Assembly: GCA_022393335.1 (NCBI GenBank)
Contig: JAJEKB010021303.1
Coordinates: forward strand, 587,582 to 651,581
Length of the DNA: 64,000 bases
Direction: 5' to 3'
Origin: Macrotrachela quadricornifera
Lineage: Eukaryota; Rotifera; Eurotatoria; Philodinida; Philodinidae
The notes under the pieces were generated by a model. The model was not told the DNA's origin. It ran no database searches and saw nothing but the letters and a program-made list of their open reading frames with translations. The stretch's first letter is position 1, and the number at the start of each line of letters is the position of its first letter. Shown in pieces: positions 11,745 to 24,555 of this stretch. A program made the translations under genes and the position numbers.

Positions 11745-14700
11745 ATGTCGCGAAGATCATCTAGTCAATCAATACCGAACAATTTACAGTTCGAACAAAC
11801 AAATCAATATGATTCTATAAACAATGATATACTTAATAGAGAAAATCATTTTATTCAATTTAATAATCAATCAAATATGATCGAAGATTATATTAAAAAA
11901 AGCAATGATACAGAAATAAAAACACATTCAAATGAAAATAACATTAATTATGAAACAGGTTAGAATTTCTTTGTTTTTTTTGTTTTTTTTTTTGTGAGGA
12001 AAAAAAAATATATACACGGATGAATGAGAAGAGAGAAGAAGAAGAAAAAAAAGAAACAATTAAGAAATATTATTATAAAAAGCAAAAAAAAAAACAGAAA
12101 GAGATCATTTCAGGTAAAAATGTTAACTTTGGAAAACCTAAGATGGAAACGATTATCAATGAAAATTGTGGAGAAAACTCCACAAAGACAAGTGAAAACA
12201 TATGTGATACTACTTCATCACCATTGACAAGACAAATTTCTTCATCATATTCATCTTCACCAGTTATTTCATTACATCGATCAAATAATAAACAAGAAAA
12301 TATTCTATTACATCAAACATTATTAAAAACATTCTCTTCACTTGATAATATTTCAACACCAAAACTATCAATATTAAATTCTTTATCTTCATATAATAAT
12401 CAACATATATCTTATCCTTATTTAGAAAAATCATCTCTACAAAAATCAATAAGTCATCAATCAATTAATATAATTAAAGAAAATTTTCCTAATCAACTAT
12501 CATATGAAAATAATCATTCATATAAATATAATCAACCAACAACAAAAATAAAATTAAGTTTACCAATTATATCAACTGGATTAAATCATCGTCGTCGTTA
12601 TCATCATAATAAAACACAAAATAATCATAATTCACTTCAAGGTGAATTTACATTACCAACAAATCCTCCAATAACAGTTACAATACAACCACAAAATAGT
12701 ACAGATCAAAATAGTGAAAAAGATACATCATTACATGATGATCAAATATGTTCACCTGATCATATTAATTTTATAAATCAACAAAGAACTAGTTATGATA
12801 CATCTTTAAGAGGTACATCAACAATTGTTAATTATTTTATGGATTTATTAAAACCAAGTGATAATAAATTAGCTATGAAATTATTTGGAAGTAAAAAAGG
12901 TGTACTTAAAGAACGTATAAGACAACAACGAGCTGGACATTGTATTATACATCCATGTTCAAATTTTCGGTAAATAAATATTTTGTCTAAAGGGATTTAT
13001 TGTTTTAATGAATATTTTGCATGTTATATATATGATTGATTTTTATTTTTTGTTTTTTTTCTCTAGGTTTTATTGGGATTTAATTATGTTGATATTATTA
13101 ATAACAAATGTTATTGTTTTACCAGTGGCTATTGCTTTTTTTAGTGAAGAAATTAATTCAACACGATGGATTATGTTTAATGTTGTATCGGATGCTTTTT
13201 TTCTTTTTGATATTGTTGTTAATTTTCGAACAGGTTTTTTTTTTGCAATTTTATTTTTATAATGTTTAATATTTTTATGTTGAAGGTGTATTACGAAATG
13301 ATTATATTGATGAAATTATTCTTGAACCACGTTTAATAGCAATGCATTATATAAAAACATGGTTTGTGGTTGATTTACTTAGTTCATTACCAATTGATTA
13401 TTTATTTTTATTTTTTGATACTGGTGATCATACAGGTGGCTATACAATAGCACGAACTGGTCGTGCTATTAAAGTTCTTCGACTTGTTAAATTATTATCA
13501 TTATTAAGATTACTTAGATTATCACGTCTTGTCAGATATATTCATCAATGGGAAGAGGTTTGTTCAATCATATACTTTTTTGTTTTTTTGCTTAAGGGAA
13601 ATTCTTTTTTGATATATATAAAAAAAAAAAAGAAAAAATGTTAAATCACGTTTGATTAATCAAACATTCATGAACATGAATCAAAAGGAAATTAAACATA
13701 GATTAGTTTTGTTTTCCTTTTAGTTTTTATCAATAGCAAGTATGGTAATGCGTATATTAAATCTATTAGCATTAATAATATTATTGGCTCATTGGAATGG
13801 ATGTTTACAATTTATGATTCCAATGTTTCAAAATTATCCATCAGATTGTTGGGTTGCACTTAATGGTCTTCAACATGCACCATGGACTGAACAATATACA
13901 GTTGCATTATTTAAAGCTTTATCACATATGTTATGTATTGGTTATGGAAGATATCCACCACAAAGTTATGTTGATATGTGGTTAACAATGCTTTCAATGG
14001 GTTTGTTTAATTTAGAAATTGAATTTTGTTTTATTTTGGTCATTTTGTTTTTTAGTAATTGGAGCAATGTGTTATGCTGTTACAATTGGACATGTATCAG
14101 CACTTGTTCAAAGTTTTGATACATCTAGACGTTTATATAATGAGAAAGTAATTTAAAGAAGAAGAAGAAAAAAAAATTTCTTTTTTGTTTTTTCTTATAG
14201 TTTAAACAAGTTGAAGAATATATGGCATGGAGAAAATTACCACGAGAAATGCGTAATAGAATAACTGATTATTATGAACATCGTTATCAAGGAAAAATTT
14301 TTCATGAAGATACAATTTTAACAGAATTATCAGAAAGATTAAGATTGGTTTGTTTAGTTTTATTTTTTAAAATTAAAAATTTTATTTTATTTTTTTAATT
14401 AAAGGATGTTATTAATTATAATTGTCGTTCACTTGTATCATCAGTACCATTTTTTGCAAATGCTGATCCAAATTTTGTTTCAGATGTTGTTACAAAATTA
14501 CATTTTGAAGTATTTCAACCAGGTGATCGAATAATAATTGAAGGTACAATTGGAAATAAAATGTATTTTATTCAAGAAGGTGTTGTTGATATTATTAAAT
14601 CTGATGGACAAGTTTTAACAACATTATCTGATGGATCTTATTTTGGAGGTTTAATCGAATTTTATTTTTTAATTTAATTTTACATTTTTTTTGTTTTTTT

Positions 14701-15247
14701 AGAAATTTGTTTATTAACACGAGCTAAACGTGTAGCTAGTGTTCGTTGTGTAACATATTGTAATTTATATTCATTAGAGGCTGGTCAATTTGAACGAGTA
14801 CTTGAATCCTATCCATTAATGAGACGAACAATGGAATCAGTTGCTGCTGAAAGACTTAATAAATTAGGAAAAAATCCTTCAATTATATCAACACGACATG
14901 ATTTAAAACGTGATGCAGCTGCTTTAAAAGATATGATTGATCGTGCAACACCTCAACCATCATCTGATTCATCTTCTGATAGTGATACATCATCGGGTAT
15001 ATCAAATCAAAATAAAAGATTACATTTTAAATCATCATTATCACATTTACATGATGAATTTAAAAAATCTTTTACTAAAAATCGTTTAAGTACAGATAGA
15101 AGAAAATCTTCATATGAAGATAAAAAATTTAAAAATTTAACAAAAATTTTTTTAACTGCACCGAATTCAAATGAACATCAAATACAAAATCAAATTAAAA
15201 AATCTCCGTCCACACCATTTACGATTTTTCAAAAAACTAATTCTTGA
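11745..15247 (+). CDS. HCN: HCN-type hyperpolarisation-activated cation channel, nine exons
   Basis: Exons: 11745-11958, 12114-12969, 13067-13233, 13286-13557, 13724-14000, 14056-14147, 14201-14347, 14405-14648, 14703-15247. All junctions are GT-AG, phases match and the product is 937 residues. The start is supported by an in-frame TAG 12 bases upstream. Residues 1-350 are a low-complexity Ser/Asn/Gln-rich cytoplasmic N-terminus. S1 starts near residue 357. S4 (about 470-497) has basic residues at regular spacing, ending [11 protein letters not shown]. The pore filter is CIGYG (574-578), the HCN hallmark for mixed Na/K conduction. A C-linker (from about 620) leads to a cyclic-nucleotide-binding domain with GSYFGE and TRAKRVASV. 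The phosphate-binding cassette has Arg-Val where mammalian HCN has Arg-Thr. The expected role is the Ih pacemaker current at the plasma membrane. The C-terminal 110 residues are Ser/Lys-rich and divergent. Confidence 0.93.
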
Positions 15248-15852
15248 ACATCTTTATTATTTCATCTATTCATTTTATTTTATTTTATTTTTTTTGTTTT
15301 AATAAATATTAGAAAGTTATTTTCTCTAAAAATAGATTTCTTTTATCTCTCAAAGTACTTTTCTTTTTTCAAAAAAAAAAATATTCATGTTTGAAATAAG
15401 TTCTTTGATTATATATTTTGACATATTTTTAATAAGAAATTATTTATAAGTTGTTTTTTAATTAATTTATTATTTCCATTGTATTTGTTACCACATGCGA
15501 TAATGATGTATTACTATTTAAAGAAGATTTGATCATATTTGAAACATTTTTTTTCTCTTACTTATGAAAGTTACCTTCATTAATAATGAAATGTAATCTA
15601 CATCCATCTTACAATCCGATTATTATAATAGGCGCGTGTCGCCGGTGTAATAATATTCTTGTGATGAATAGTATATGACCTATAACGTTTAATTGATAAG
15701 GTCGTAAATGAATGAATAATCTTTCTTCCTTTCCTTTGACTTCGGCCTTGAGGCGTTTTTTATTCCTTTTTTTTTTTTTTTATTTTACAATAATAACACG
15801 TTTTAGTCACGCAAAATATTTTTTGTTTTTTTCTTGTTATAAAACATGATAA
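15248..15852. other. Short intergenic region with 3' UTR signals
   Basis: AATAAAT about 50 bp after the HCN stop is a plausible polyadenylation signal. The remainder is AT-rich with T homopolymers and presumably holds the promoter of the downstream kinase. No motif is clear. Confidence 0.4.
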
Positions 15853-16428
15853 ATGTTAGAAAATAGTGTAATTATATTTATTGGAGCTCCACTTTCTGGT
15901 AAAGGTACACAAGGAAAATTACTTGCTGATGCTTATCAATGTCCATATGTATCATCAGGAGATTTATTTCGTAATGAAGTATCTAGTGGAAGTTTACTTG
16001 GTCAACAAATTAAAAAATATATGGATAATGGAGAATTAATTCCAAATGAATTAACAACAAAATTTTTAACAAATAAATTAAGTGAATCTATTTATAATAA
16101 TGGAATGATTTTAGATGGTTATCCTCGAAATCCATCACATTTAGATATATTTGATAATATTTTAAAAAATTTAAATCGAAAAATTTTTCTTGTGATTTAT
16201 TTAAATGTACCAAAATTAGTACTTGATCAACGAAGATTACAACGAAATCGAACTGATGATGATGAAAATATATATCAACATCGATATGTTGTTTTTCAAG
16301 AAGAAACTATGCCTATTATTGATTTATTTAAATCAAGAAATTTATTAATTAATATTGATTCGAATTTTGAATCACCCGAAGAAATTCATCAACGAATTTT
16401 ATTAGAAATATCCAATTTTCAAAAATAA
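15853..16428 (+). CDS. Adenylate/UMP-CMP kinase family protein, intronless
   Basis: A single exon encodes 191 residues, the usual length of a short nucleoside-monophosphate kinase (phosphoryl transfer from ATP to AMP or UMP/CMP). Visible motifs: a P-loop GAPLSGKGTQ (11-20), SSGDLFR (34-40) contributing the NMP-site Arg, LDGYPRN (87-93), and a short LID segment with Arg residues followed by RTDDD (about 127-142). The short LID lacks the zinc-type insertion, as in AK1/UMP-CMP kinases. Leu-Ser replaces the common Gly-Ala/Ser-Gly in the P-loop; the catalytic Lys (17) is kept. The gene lies 605 bp after the HCN stop on the same strand. Lack of introns may reflect retroposition or transfer, but this is not decisive. 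Substrate preference cannot be told from the sequence. Confidence 0.88.
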   Translation: MLENSVIIFIGAPLSGKGTQGKLLADAYQCPYVSSGDLFRNEVSSGSLLGQQIKKYMDNGELIPNELTTKFLTNKLSESIYNNGMILDGYPRNPSHLDIFDNILKNLNRKIFLVIYLNVPKLVLDQRRLQRNRTDDDENIYQHRYVVFQEETMPIIDLFKSRNLLINIDSNFESPEEIHQRILLEISNFQK

Positions 16429-17227
16429 TAATTAAACTATTGTCATCAAAAGAATTTTTACAATAAATTTATCTTTATTAATTTATTCTTTTTAGTAGCG
16501 ACAAAACCACTAATCACCCAAGACATATTTAGGCAACTTTCACTTTAAAAACTATGAATTGATTCAAAATTAATATCATATTCGAAATCGGCGTTAAAAG
16601 CTGAGTCGATTTACATATGTTAACAATACTGCTGAGAAAAAAAAATTTTTTTTGAAATAATTGTGTGCACAAAAAAAAAAAACAATTGAATATTTCATTT
16701 TGAATCTAAATGTTCTTTACAACACTTTCAAAATGATATACCTATTCCAAACTATAGAAAAGAAAAATGATTTTTTTTTCTCTTATAGCGTATCAAATTT
16801 AACATGAAAATGATGACATTGAACAGGTCATTTTCTCTGATAAAATCAAAGCTAGTTAATTACAAATGACGTTCATTGGTAATGACAACATATTTTACTA
16901 TTGTATTAGGTTAAATATGCATTAAATTAATGAAATATGAATATGTCTTTTTGCTTGTCCATTTTTTTTTGCTCTTTGTCAATTTACAATGTATAATGTA
17001 GTCATTAGATTTTTTTTGACAGATATAGATAGCTGTCGAAATGAGAGCACATAGCAATTATCGAACATTTTGTCTTTAGGTTTTTTTTTTTAATGAATTG
17101 AATAAAAGAGGTCACTCGTCAAGGTTCAGTGCATATTCTTCAACTATGTTCTTTTATTTAAATGAAAAATCTACTACAATAAATGTTCAAAAGCAAAAAA
17201 GGAAAAAAAGAGAGAGTAAGAAAGTGT
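16429..17227. other. Convergent intergenic region
   Basis: This lies between the plus-strand kinase and the minus-strand Gly/Pro-rich gene. CAATAAAT near 16460 fits a polyadenylation signal for the kinase. The rest is AT-rich with several A and T homopolymers. No gene was seen. Confidence 0.5.
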
Positions 17228-17734
17228 TTAGAATTTCATAGCTGGCATATATCCATAATTAGATGGATATACTCCAGGCCAACCACCTTGTTGATATTCG
17301 TTTAATTGTTGTTGAAAAGCCGATCGATTATTAGCTAATTGTATTCCTTTGTTCCAAACAGGCGGTAAATTTCTTGGTGGTAATTGACCAGCAGCAAATG
17401 GATTAGGTGCAAATACAGCTGTTGGTGCATATTTATTTAAATCAAAAGGTGCAATAGGATATCGAAGTTGAGGCATAACATTAGGACCCATAGGACCAAC
17501 AATAGCTGCAGGAAAAATATTTGGTGGAAAATAACCACCACCACCACCACTACCGCCACCACCACCCATACGCATTAGTGGTGGTTGAGACATTGCTCGA
17601 ACAGCAGGTTCTCCATGATGAGAACGATGTTTTGACGAACGACGACGTGAGGGACTTGATGGAACATTATAATGTCGTTCATATTTACTAACTTTTTCAA
17701 CTTTGTCATTTTTTCCACTATTGAATAAACCCAT
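17228..17734 (-). CDS. Gly/Pro-rich protein with possible N-myristoylation site
   Basis: One exon encodes 168 residues from ATG to TAA. The N-terminus MGLFNS matches an MGxxxS N-myristoylation pattern, suggesting possible lipid anchoring on the cytoplasmic face. Residues 25-42 are Ser/Arg/His-rich (SPSRRRSSKHRSHH). A Gly-rich stretch follows at about 57-67, encoded by near-CCA/CCC runs on the plus strand. The C-terminal 100 residues are rich in Pro, Asn and aromatic residues and end in YGYMPAMKF. There is no transmembrane segment and no recognised domain. The in-frame length, unbiased C-terminal composition and conventional start argue for a real gene. Function is unknown; it may be lineage-specific. 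Confidence 0.6.
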   Translation of the reverse strand: MGLFNSGKNDKVEKVSKYERHYNVPSSPSRRRSSKHRSHHGEPAVRAMSQPPLMRMGGGGGSGGGGGYFPPNIFPAAIVGPMGPNVMPQLRYPIAPFDLNKYAPTAVFAPNPFAAGQLPPRNLPPVWNKGIQLANNRSAFQQQLNEYQQGGWPGVYPSNYGYMPAMKF

Positions 17735-19964
17735 AACTGTATAAATTTCAACACTACTTGCTGTACTAGATGACGAAGATTTGTTATCAGAGGCCAGTCT
17801 GTCTTATGATCACACAATCAAACCAAACAGAGACACGAACTTAAATGAATATATGAACAAAACTTTCTTTCGCTCTCTTTTTTTTCTTTTTCTTTTCTTT
17901 TTTTTTCGTTGTTCAGTCACGCTCTACTGCACGATTACATTGCCTCTCTTTTTGGGTATTCGCCAATTTCATGTGTACCCTTTCATATGTTTCATCTATC
18001 ATCATTGTCCGTGTTAAGGGTGAACATTGCGCAATGATGATTCAACCGTAACTATGAACATACATATCTTACGTCAATTGTCTTCTTCATATTAACTAAT
18101 AAACCAAACAAAACAGACAATGTTTACCATTCAATAGAAAGTAAAAAAAAAAAGACTGCACAAAAAATTTTCAATGACAGTTCAACAAACTGCTTCAAGA
18201 TATAGACATGCACACACAATTCTTTTTAACTATCAAGGCCACCCAAATGGAAATAATGTAGTGTGAAATAAGTCAGTAATTAAAAATCTGAATTATAAAA
18301 TGATAAATTTAGTCTTTGTAAGAGTAACATCACATATACGTATCAAATTGTTTTTCTTTCTATTGTTAAATTCTTACTTGAATATTATATTGAATGTATA
18401 TCTCATCGATAATCTTGAGAATGTATTCGAAAATATGTTTTGAAAAAAAAGAAATGCATTATCATTAATTTTAATTAGTTGAACGAACATATTCAATTTT
18501 TTTTCAACGGGAATATAGAAAATTTTAAGCTGTGTTCTTCATCATTTATAACAATGTCATATACTTCAATCTTGATGTTTAAGTTAAAAAAAATGAAGAA
18601 AATAATTGTACTTTTTTCTTATGAGTAATTATTTAGTCGACAAGTTGACATTTAGTTGCTAATATCAAATCATTTATACATTGAATAATTAAATACACAA
18701 TATAAATGACAACTACAAAAATGATTAGTTGCCAAAAAAAGACTTCAATTCTTTATTTCATAAAAGAAAAAAAAATCTAATAATTTATCTCTTTGATGAT
18801 TATTTATATCTCACAGTTGGTATGAGAATTTAGTTGAGATTAGAATGCATAAAATAATTAAAAGAAATCCTTTGAAATAAGCATTAATAATGTATATAAT
18901 TGCATTCCAATAATCTATCAAAATACACCATTTTGCAGAGAATGATCAGAGCGGACATGTGGAAAAAAAATATTTTAAACTATGTCGAGTTCATAAAAAA
19001 TTATGGTCGGTTTATCAATTATAACTAAAAATTTTTACATTATATTTTTCAAAAAATAATTGATGAGTAGGCATAAATGATGATATCAAAACATATGATA
19101 ATTGCAAAATTTGTAACTTATTTATTTTTGTTTTGGTACTATAATCTTTGTTTATTTCAGTTGATCTACTACGTTTAGAATTGAATTTCTTGCTTGAATG
19201 AACATATTTTATGAAAAATGTGAAACATATATCAACATAATTGATGTTAAAAAAAACAGTGAAGTATATAATCAACAAACAATATGAGTTTAAATATTTT
19301 GAATGTTCTTAATCTATAATTGAAAAAAATTACTATTCTAATTTCAACTAGATTTCAAACTTGTCTATCACATCTATATTGCTCCAAAGACGTTTTTATT
19401 AAAATTTTTAAAAATTACTTCATGTAGACTCGATGATCTATTTGTATTTATATTTTTTATTATTAAACAATAAAAGAATTGAATCAAAAGATCTTATCAA
19501 GTCTAATTTTTTACAGTTATTCTGAAACAAATATTTTGAGATAAAAATAAATATAATATGATTGCATAATTATTCAACGTATTTTCTTAGTTTTTTATTT
19601 ACTATAAGAATAGATTTGGTTTGATAATATTCATTATCATTAATGACATTAACTTAAGAACGTAAAGACGAACACTTAAATTTTCTTTATTAGTTATACC
19701 ATCGGCAAAAAGAATAGAAAAGAATATATCGATATGAATTAAATGTATTTATCCATCACTTATGCGTCATTTTGTCTTTATACAGAATTTAGTCAGTCCA
19801 TTTTGCTTTTTCTAACTGTCTAAACCATGTCTCCTCTTGCTATATCAATAATATTCAAAAAGTATTTTTTTTTTATTGTTTTATATTGTACTATACAATC
19901 TCATTCGACTAAAATGGTCCGAGAGTATTTTTATACACGTCATAGTAGTTTATGTGGACAACCA
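17735..19964. other. Gene-free AT-rich stretch
   Basis: I see only short, unsupported open frames such as 19015-19278 and 17781-18017. The TC-rich run at 17870-17910 lies upstream of the Gly/Pro-rich gene. Nothing else can be supported. Confidence 0.5.
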
Positions 19965-20091
19965 CCCTGGTGAAAGGGTACGGCACCCCAGATCGATCAA
20001 AACGGAAACCGACGACCATGATTCTGACGAAATACGGTGCCTTTACGGCCGTATACGGTCCAGAAACGGCGGCTGGATTCAATCACCTGGG
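19965..20091 (+). mobile_element. Short MITE, CCCTGGTGA family
   Basis: It starts CCCTGGTGAAAGGGTACGGC and ends GGATTCAATCACCTGGG, the same ends as the 45.0-kb element, with internal similarity (CGGCCGTATACG, GAAACGGC). It is shorter (127 bp) than the 223-bp copy and less AT-rich than its surroundings. It lies about 50 bp from the left TIR of the mariner-like element. No clean target duplication was seen here. Confidence 0.65.
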
Positions 20092-20144
20092 CAACAGTAA
20101 GTGTCATTATACGATTCTAATTTCTTTAGTTTTAGTTAAATTAA

Positions 20145-21657
20145 TTTTTTGATTTTTTTTTTTCGTACACCATGATATAGACCTCATACTTATACCATAT
20201 ATACTAACTGATGTAAGCGAAAGATATAGCATATGAACGATATCCATATGTACCGGTTTGTTCAAAAATGAATCACGTATGACAGTTACAGTTTTGGCTG
20301 CCATAACACATTTTATTCTACTTCTTCTAGTAGTGCTTTTACCTGTTAGTAGTGACATCTGCTAGATAATAACACGTACGGTTATCTCTTATATCGCCTC
20401 ATTTATAGCCTTATGTTAAATATTATTTTGGGTATTTTCGGTTCTCTTCGTGTCCTCTGTTATGTGTGTATTTCTAAGAGTGTTTTTTTCAACGATGAGT
20501 GGAAGTTTTCGATTATCCTCATTCGAAAGAACTAATGTCGTAAAATGGTATGCTAAGTACGAGAATGCCGCCGAAGTTGCTCGCCAATTCCAAGAGTATT
20601 ATGATCGATCTCCTCCAACACGGAAGACTATTTTGAATATTGCACGAAAGTTCGATGAAATCGAAACTATCGAAGATGAACCTAGATCTGTTAGTACCGA
20701 CGAAAACAGAGAACGCGTTCGTGCTGCTTTCGAAGAAAGTTCTGAAACGTCAATAAGAAGAGGTTCTTTGGAGCCAAATCTATCTAGAACTAGTCTTCGA
20801 CGAATGATGAAAGAGCCCGGATTGAAGTCATATCGTCCTCAGTTATTGCATGCCTTAAACGAGGATGATCCCGATAGGCGCTGTGAATTTGCTGATGTCT
20901 TTCTACAGTTAGTCGCTGATGATTCTTCGTTTCCTGATCGAATACTTTGGACCGACAAAGCTATTTTCAAGCTGAATTGGCATGTTAATCGACATAATTG
21001 CGTCTACTACGCTGTTGAAAATCCTCACATAGTCATTACTCAAGAAATAAGTGCTCCTGGTATTACTGTATGGGCCGGCATTTGGTCTAGAGGTCTTATT
21101 GGACCGTTCTTTTTTCATAATCTCGAATGAATTTACAAGAAATGTTCTACATGCATGATGGAGCTTCAGTTCATTATGCTCAATCTGTTCGACACTTCTT
21201 AGATAAAACTTTTCGTAATCGGTGGATTGGTCGGCGAGGAGCAATTGAATGGCCAGCGCGATTTTCGGATCTCACTCCAACAGACTTTTTTTATGGGGCC
21301 TAATCAAAGATCATGTGTATGCGAAAAATCCTCAAAACCTTCAAGCACTTAAAGATGCTATTGTTACAGAAATGCAAAGCTTGTCAAACAGTACCTTACA
21401 GACTTCATCTTTGTAAAGATATGGAGGGAGAGCATCTTGAACAATATTTCTGACTGTTTTATTTCTGTAGTTTTGAAAAAAAATTGTGTTGAAACTTAGG
21501 CACGTTTTTTTTGTTGGTTATATTGTAGTTGAACATTTTTGAATAAACTAGTGCATCTGGATATTGTTCATATGCTATATCTTTCACTTATATCAGGTAC
21601 TATATGTGGTATAAGTATGAGGTCTATATTATGGTGTATGAAGAAAAAAATCAAAAA
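20145..21657 (+). mobile_element. Tc1/mariner-superfamily element with ~125-bp TIRs
   Basis: The left TIR (20145-20270) and right TIR (21534-21657) are reverse complements over about 125 bp. Shared blocks include TATAGACCTCATACTTATACCA, trimmed here to its core TAGACCTCATACTTATACC, and AAAGATATAGCATATGAAC. The element encloses a single transposase pseudogene. Outer ends are in T-rich sequence, so the exact boundary and target duplication are uncertain. Confidence 0.8.
20495..21453 (+). pseudogene. Transposase (IS630/Tc1/mariner superfamily, DUF4817-like), broken
   Basis: The N-terminal part (from MSGSFRLSSFERT) is a helix-turn-helix region of the kind common in invertebrate elements of this superfamily. 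The DDE core begins at LWTDKAIF (first catalytic Asp present) and reads through VWAGIWSRGLIGPFFFHN to a stop at 21128-21130. A short deletion with a frame change removes the segment before YMHDGASVHYAQ (second Asp). The third region (FSDLTPTDFF) follows in the new frame, with another break near 21300, then EGEHLEQYF and TGA at 21451-21453. The protein cannot be made intact. A 45-base in-frame upstream extension to 20450 is possible. The catalytic copy, if any, is elsewhere. Confidence 0.85.
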
Positions 21658-23587
21658 CTATTTCTTTGTTTCCTTACTTTTGACGGCTCACCCGGTATTA
21701 TAGAAGGGGTAGGTAAAAAATTTCTTTTTTTCTCAAAACTTTTTTTATTTTGTTGAAGTGACTTACAAAAATTTATCATATTATATAACTAAATATAATA
21801 TATCACAACATTTTTCACAAAGATCGTTTATTTTTTGATAATATGAGTTACGAAAATGATGCCAATAATAGGAAGCAATACTGATTAATGTGTTCTATTA
21901 TGACACAGGATATTTATCTACGTACCTGTTGCATGTAAAAAAAATGTCCTTATTCTTTATTTTACAAATATAAAGATTATATTTATCTTTACTTCATAAA
22001 GTAAAAACAAAGTAGCATCTCTGCTTTGACTACTATCTATACATATATGAATTAATAAAGTTTATGATAATTTAAAACTAATATAGTTAACTATAATGAA
22101 AGGTTTTTAGAAATAATACGACAAAAGTTAACATTAAACAATAGAAGATTTTCATATCGTCACTTGTGCCATGAGTCATCAAAACTAGATGTCTACGCAT
22201 GACCGTATGTTATTTTCTTGGTTTTGTGGAATTGATTCATAATTAAATGGATATAATGACTTTTATGTACAATATCTTTACTGTTTATATTGTTAATTTT
22301 CTAGCAACAACGAGCTTCACATAGTTATGCAATTGAACATTTTATGAATGTCGATAATGAAAATTGGCAATGTAAGTAAAAACATCTTGTTCTGGTTTCG
22401 TAGTGCTTCTATAGTCTATGCGAGGGACGCTACGAAAACAGATTATGTCAAAGTTTTGAAATTATCATTCCTATTTTTCTTTGCAGTGGTGGCTAATAAA
22501 TTATTTAATACGGTTAAATTTGCAATTGCTATAGTAAAGATCGAATTTGCATTATCAACCACGTATAATAACTACATCCGATTCAAGATAAAGTAAATAC
22601 TAAAATATTTACTATTAATAGTAACATAGACAGATATCCAGGTTCAGAAGTACGGGCCAGATCCGGCAGGGAGGCACCGGAAATCAACGGAACATAGAAG
22701 CAGTATTCTGGTGGACGGATTTATTTGGTTCTATCCGGCATCGACAGAAACCTGTCAAAACCGGCAACCGGATGCGATCACCAGATTCTTACATCAAATT
22801 CCTGGTATTTTTCGACACGTTCTGACCAGAAGCGGTCTGTTTCCTGAGGGTTTTTCGCCAAAAATTCACGGAACACTGCTTTCGGAATCATCGACCAGGG
22901 AATCTATGTTTTTTTAGTATTGATGCAGCCAATTTGACTAAAGTTTTCTGCGAATATATCCAGACTTTTAACAATTGGCATCAAGTAAACAGATTTTTGG
23001 ATACGCAATATGTTTAGATAATTCATGAAGTTACTTGTAAATATTAACTTTTCATATTTGTTGATTTGTTTTCATGTAGTTGCCTAGGCTGTTACAATTC
23101 ATTTCACTTTATTCATTAAATTTGCTTATATATATAGAAGTATCAGAAAAAAGTGTAAATTAATCTTCATATTAGCGACATTGATCCGATAAAAATATAA
23201 TTTGAAAAAAATCTTCGAATTTCTTATAGTTGTTGTTTAAACTTCATATGCATATTTTTTTCCGGTTAAAATACCGATTTTATATCTAACCTGACATTTT
23301 AATTTTGTTTATTTATGTTTTTGGATTCATATTGTAACTAGTCTTGTATGTAAGGTAGACGAAAGGAAAAAATTAAAAACTAGCTATTTTTAGAATGGGT
23401 AGTTCAATGTATGATTTTATTGATATATGTTTTTACATGATAAAAATGAAATAATTATTTATCAAATAACATCAATAACAGTATCATTTACATGTGTTAC
23501 ATTAAAAAAAACTTTATTTAGATGTTTATATTCTTCGATTACTTTTTTATCACAGTTAAATCAGTTTCATATAATGCAGATGTACTA
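21658..23587. other. Gene-free region with a less AT-rich patch
   Basis: Mostly AT-rich sequence without supported genes. 22630-22920 is less AT-rich, with repeated CCGG/CCGGA words, and resembles in style (not by clear alignment) the 620-1040 patch. It may be an eroded element. Confidence 0.4.
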
Positions 23588-23621
23588 CACTCTAAAAAAA
23601 AAGGAGTTTTACCGAACCAAA

Positions 23622-23657
23622 AAAGGATCTTCCCCTCGACACACGGGAAGATCCTTT
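23622..23657. repeat. Hairpin shared with the 50-kb MITE
   Basis: AAAGGATCTTCCC and GGGAAGATCCTTT form a perfect 13-bp stem around a 10-base loop. The 50.1-kb MITE carries nearly the same hairpin at its centre, so the two elements are related. Confidence 0.8.
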
Positions 23658-23870
23658 ATTGGTTTCGTAAAAGGCAGGTTTCGTATAAAACCAATTCTGG
23701 ACACCTGCAATAAAAGGTTCCGTGAGGAGGGTTTCGTACTAAACCTTTTCAAAAAAATTCCAAACAAGGTTCTGTACGGAGAGTTTCGTACTAAACCTTT
23801 CACACCAACGGAAAAAAAGGTTTAGTGCGTGCTCATTGCCACTGAACCTTTTTTTTGTTACCGACCCAAT

Positions 23871-24071
23871 AACTGACGAGGGAAGCTCCAGAGGTATTCA
23901 AGCAGTTTAGTCTCTGCCTTTTATCTGCAAGTCGATCTGATTTAGGTATGAAAAGCTAAGTGCAAATTTGTACGAATTCTATTTAGCTTTTCATATCTAA
24001 ATCAGATCGACTTACAGATGAAAGCCAGAGACTAAATTGCTTGAATACTTCTGGAGCTTCCCTCGTCAGTT
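23871..24071. repeat. 201-bp palindrome nested in the TIR element
   Basis: Arms of about 88 bp (23871-23958 and 23984-24071) start AACTGACGAGGGAAGCTCC and match at over 90 percent by eye, around a loop of about 25 bp. It is a compact hairpin element of its own type, with ends unlike CACTSTAAAA. Confidence 0.85.
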
Positions 24072-24555
24072 AAAAATAACACTTAATCGTCAAGTAGTTT
24101 CTCGAATTAGTCTACAATAAAGAGTAAATGAATTAATTTTATATAATAAAATAAACTTACCCATACAGCTCATATGTGGGTTGACCTAAAAAGAGAAAAT
24201 GAGTATGTTTATTTTCTACAGTAAAACTTACCCATAAATGGATACAAAGATGCTTTTGAAATAAAACACGATTTTATTTGGATTAGATGATAAATATATC
24301 CGCGAGTCCCCTACTGAAGTCAATCTGTAACAGAAAAGAAGTTCATTTATTTGGATACAACAAACTTACTGATTAATTTGTAGGATTTCGGAAAATATTG
24401 GGCTCGGTAGTGTTGTCACCGAACCTAAAACTATATACAATTAATTAATTAATTAATTAGGATATTAGATTATGAAAAAAGTCCTTACTTGGTTATGTGC
24501 ATTCGGATATGCAGGATGTCTTCTACAATATAACAAGACATTCGCACAAATACTT

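Noticed and set aside
12024..12227. Alternative-frame ORF at the start of HCN exon 2, and frame extension upstream of 12114
   Set aside because: Lies in the intron and overlaps the HCN frame; the acceptor CAG at 12111-12113 joins in phase with exon 1.
19965..21702. Mariner-like element nested inside one larger CCCTGGTGA element, using CTCACCCGG near 21690 as right end
   Set aside because: The putative right end matches too few bases, and a complete right end (TCACCTGGG) already exists at 20091.
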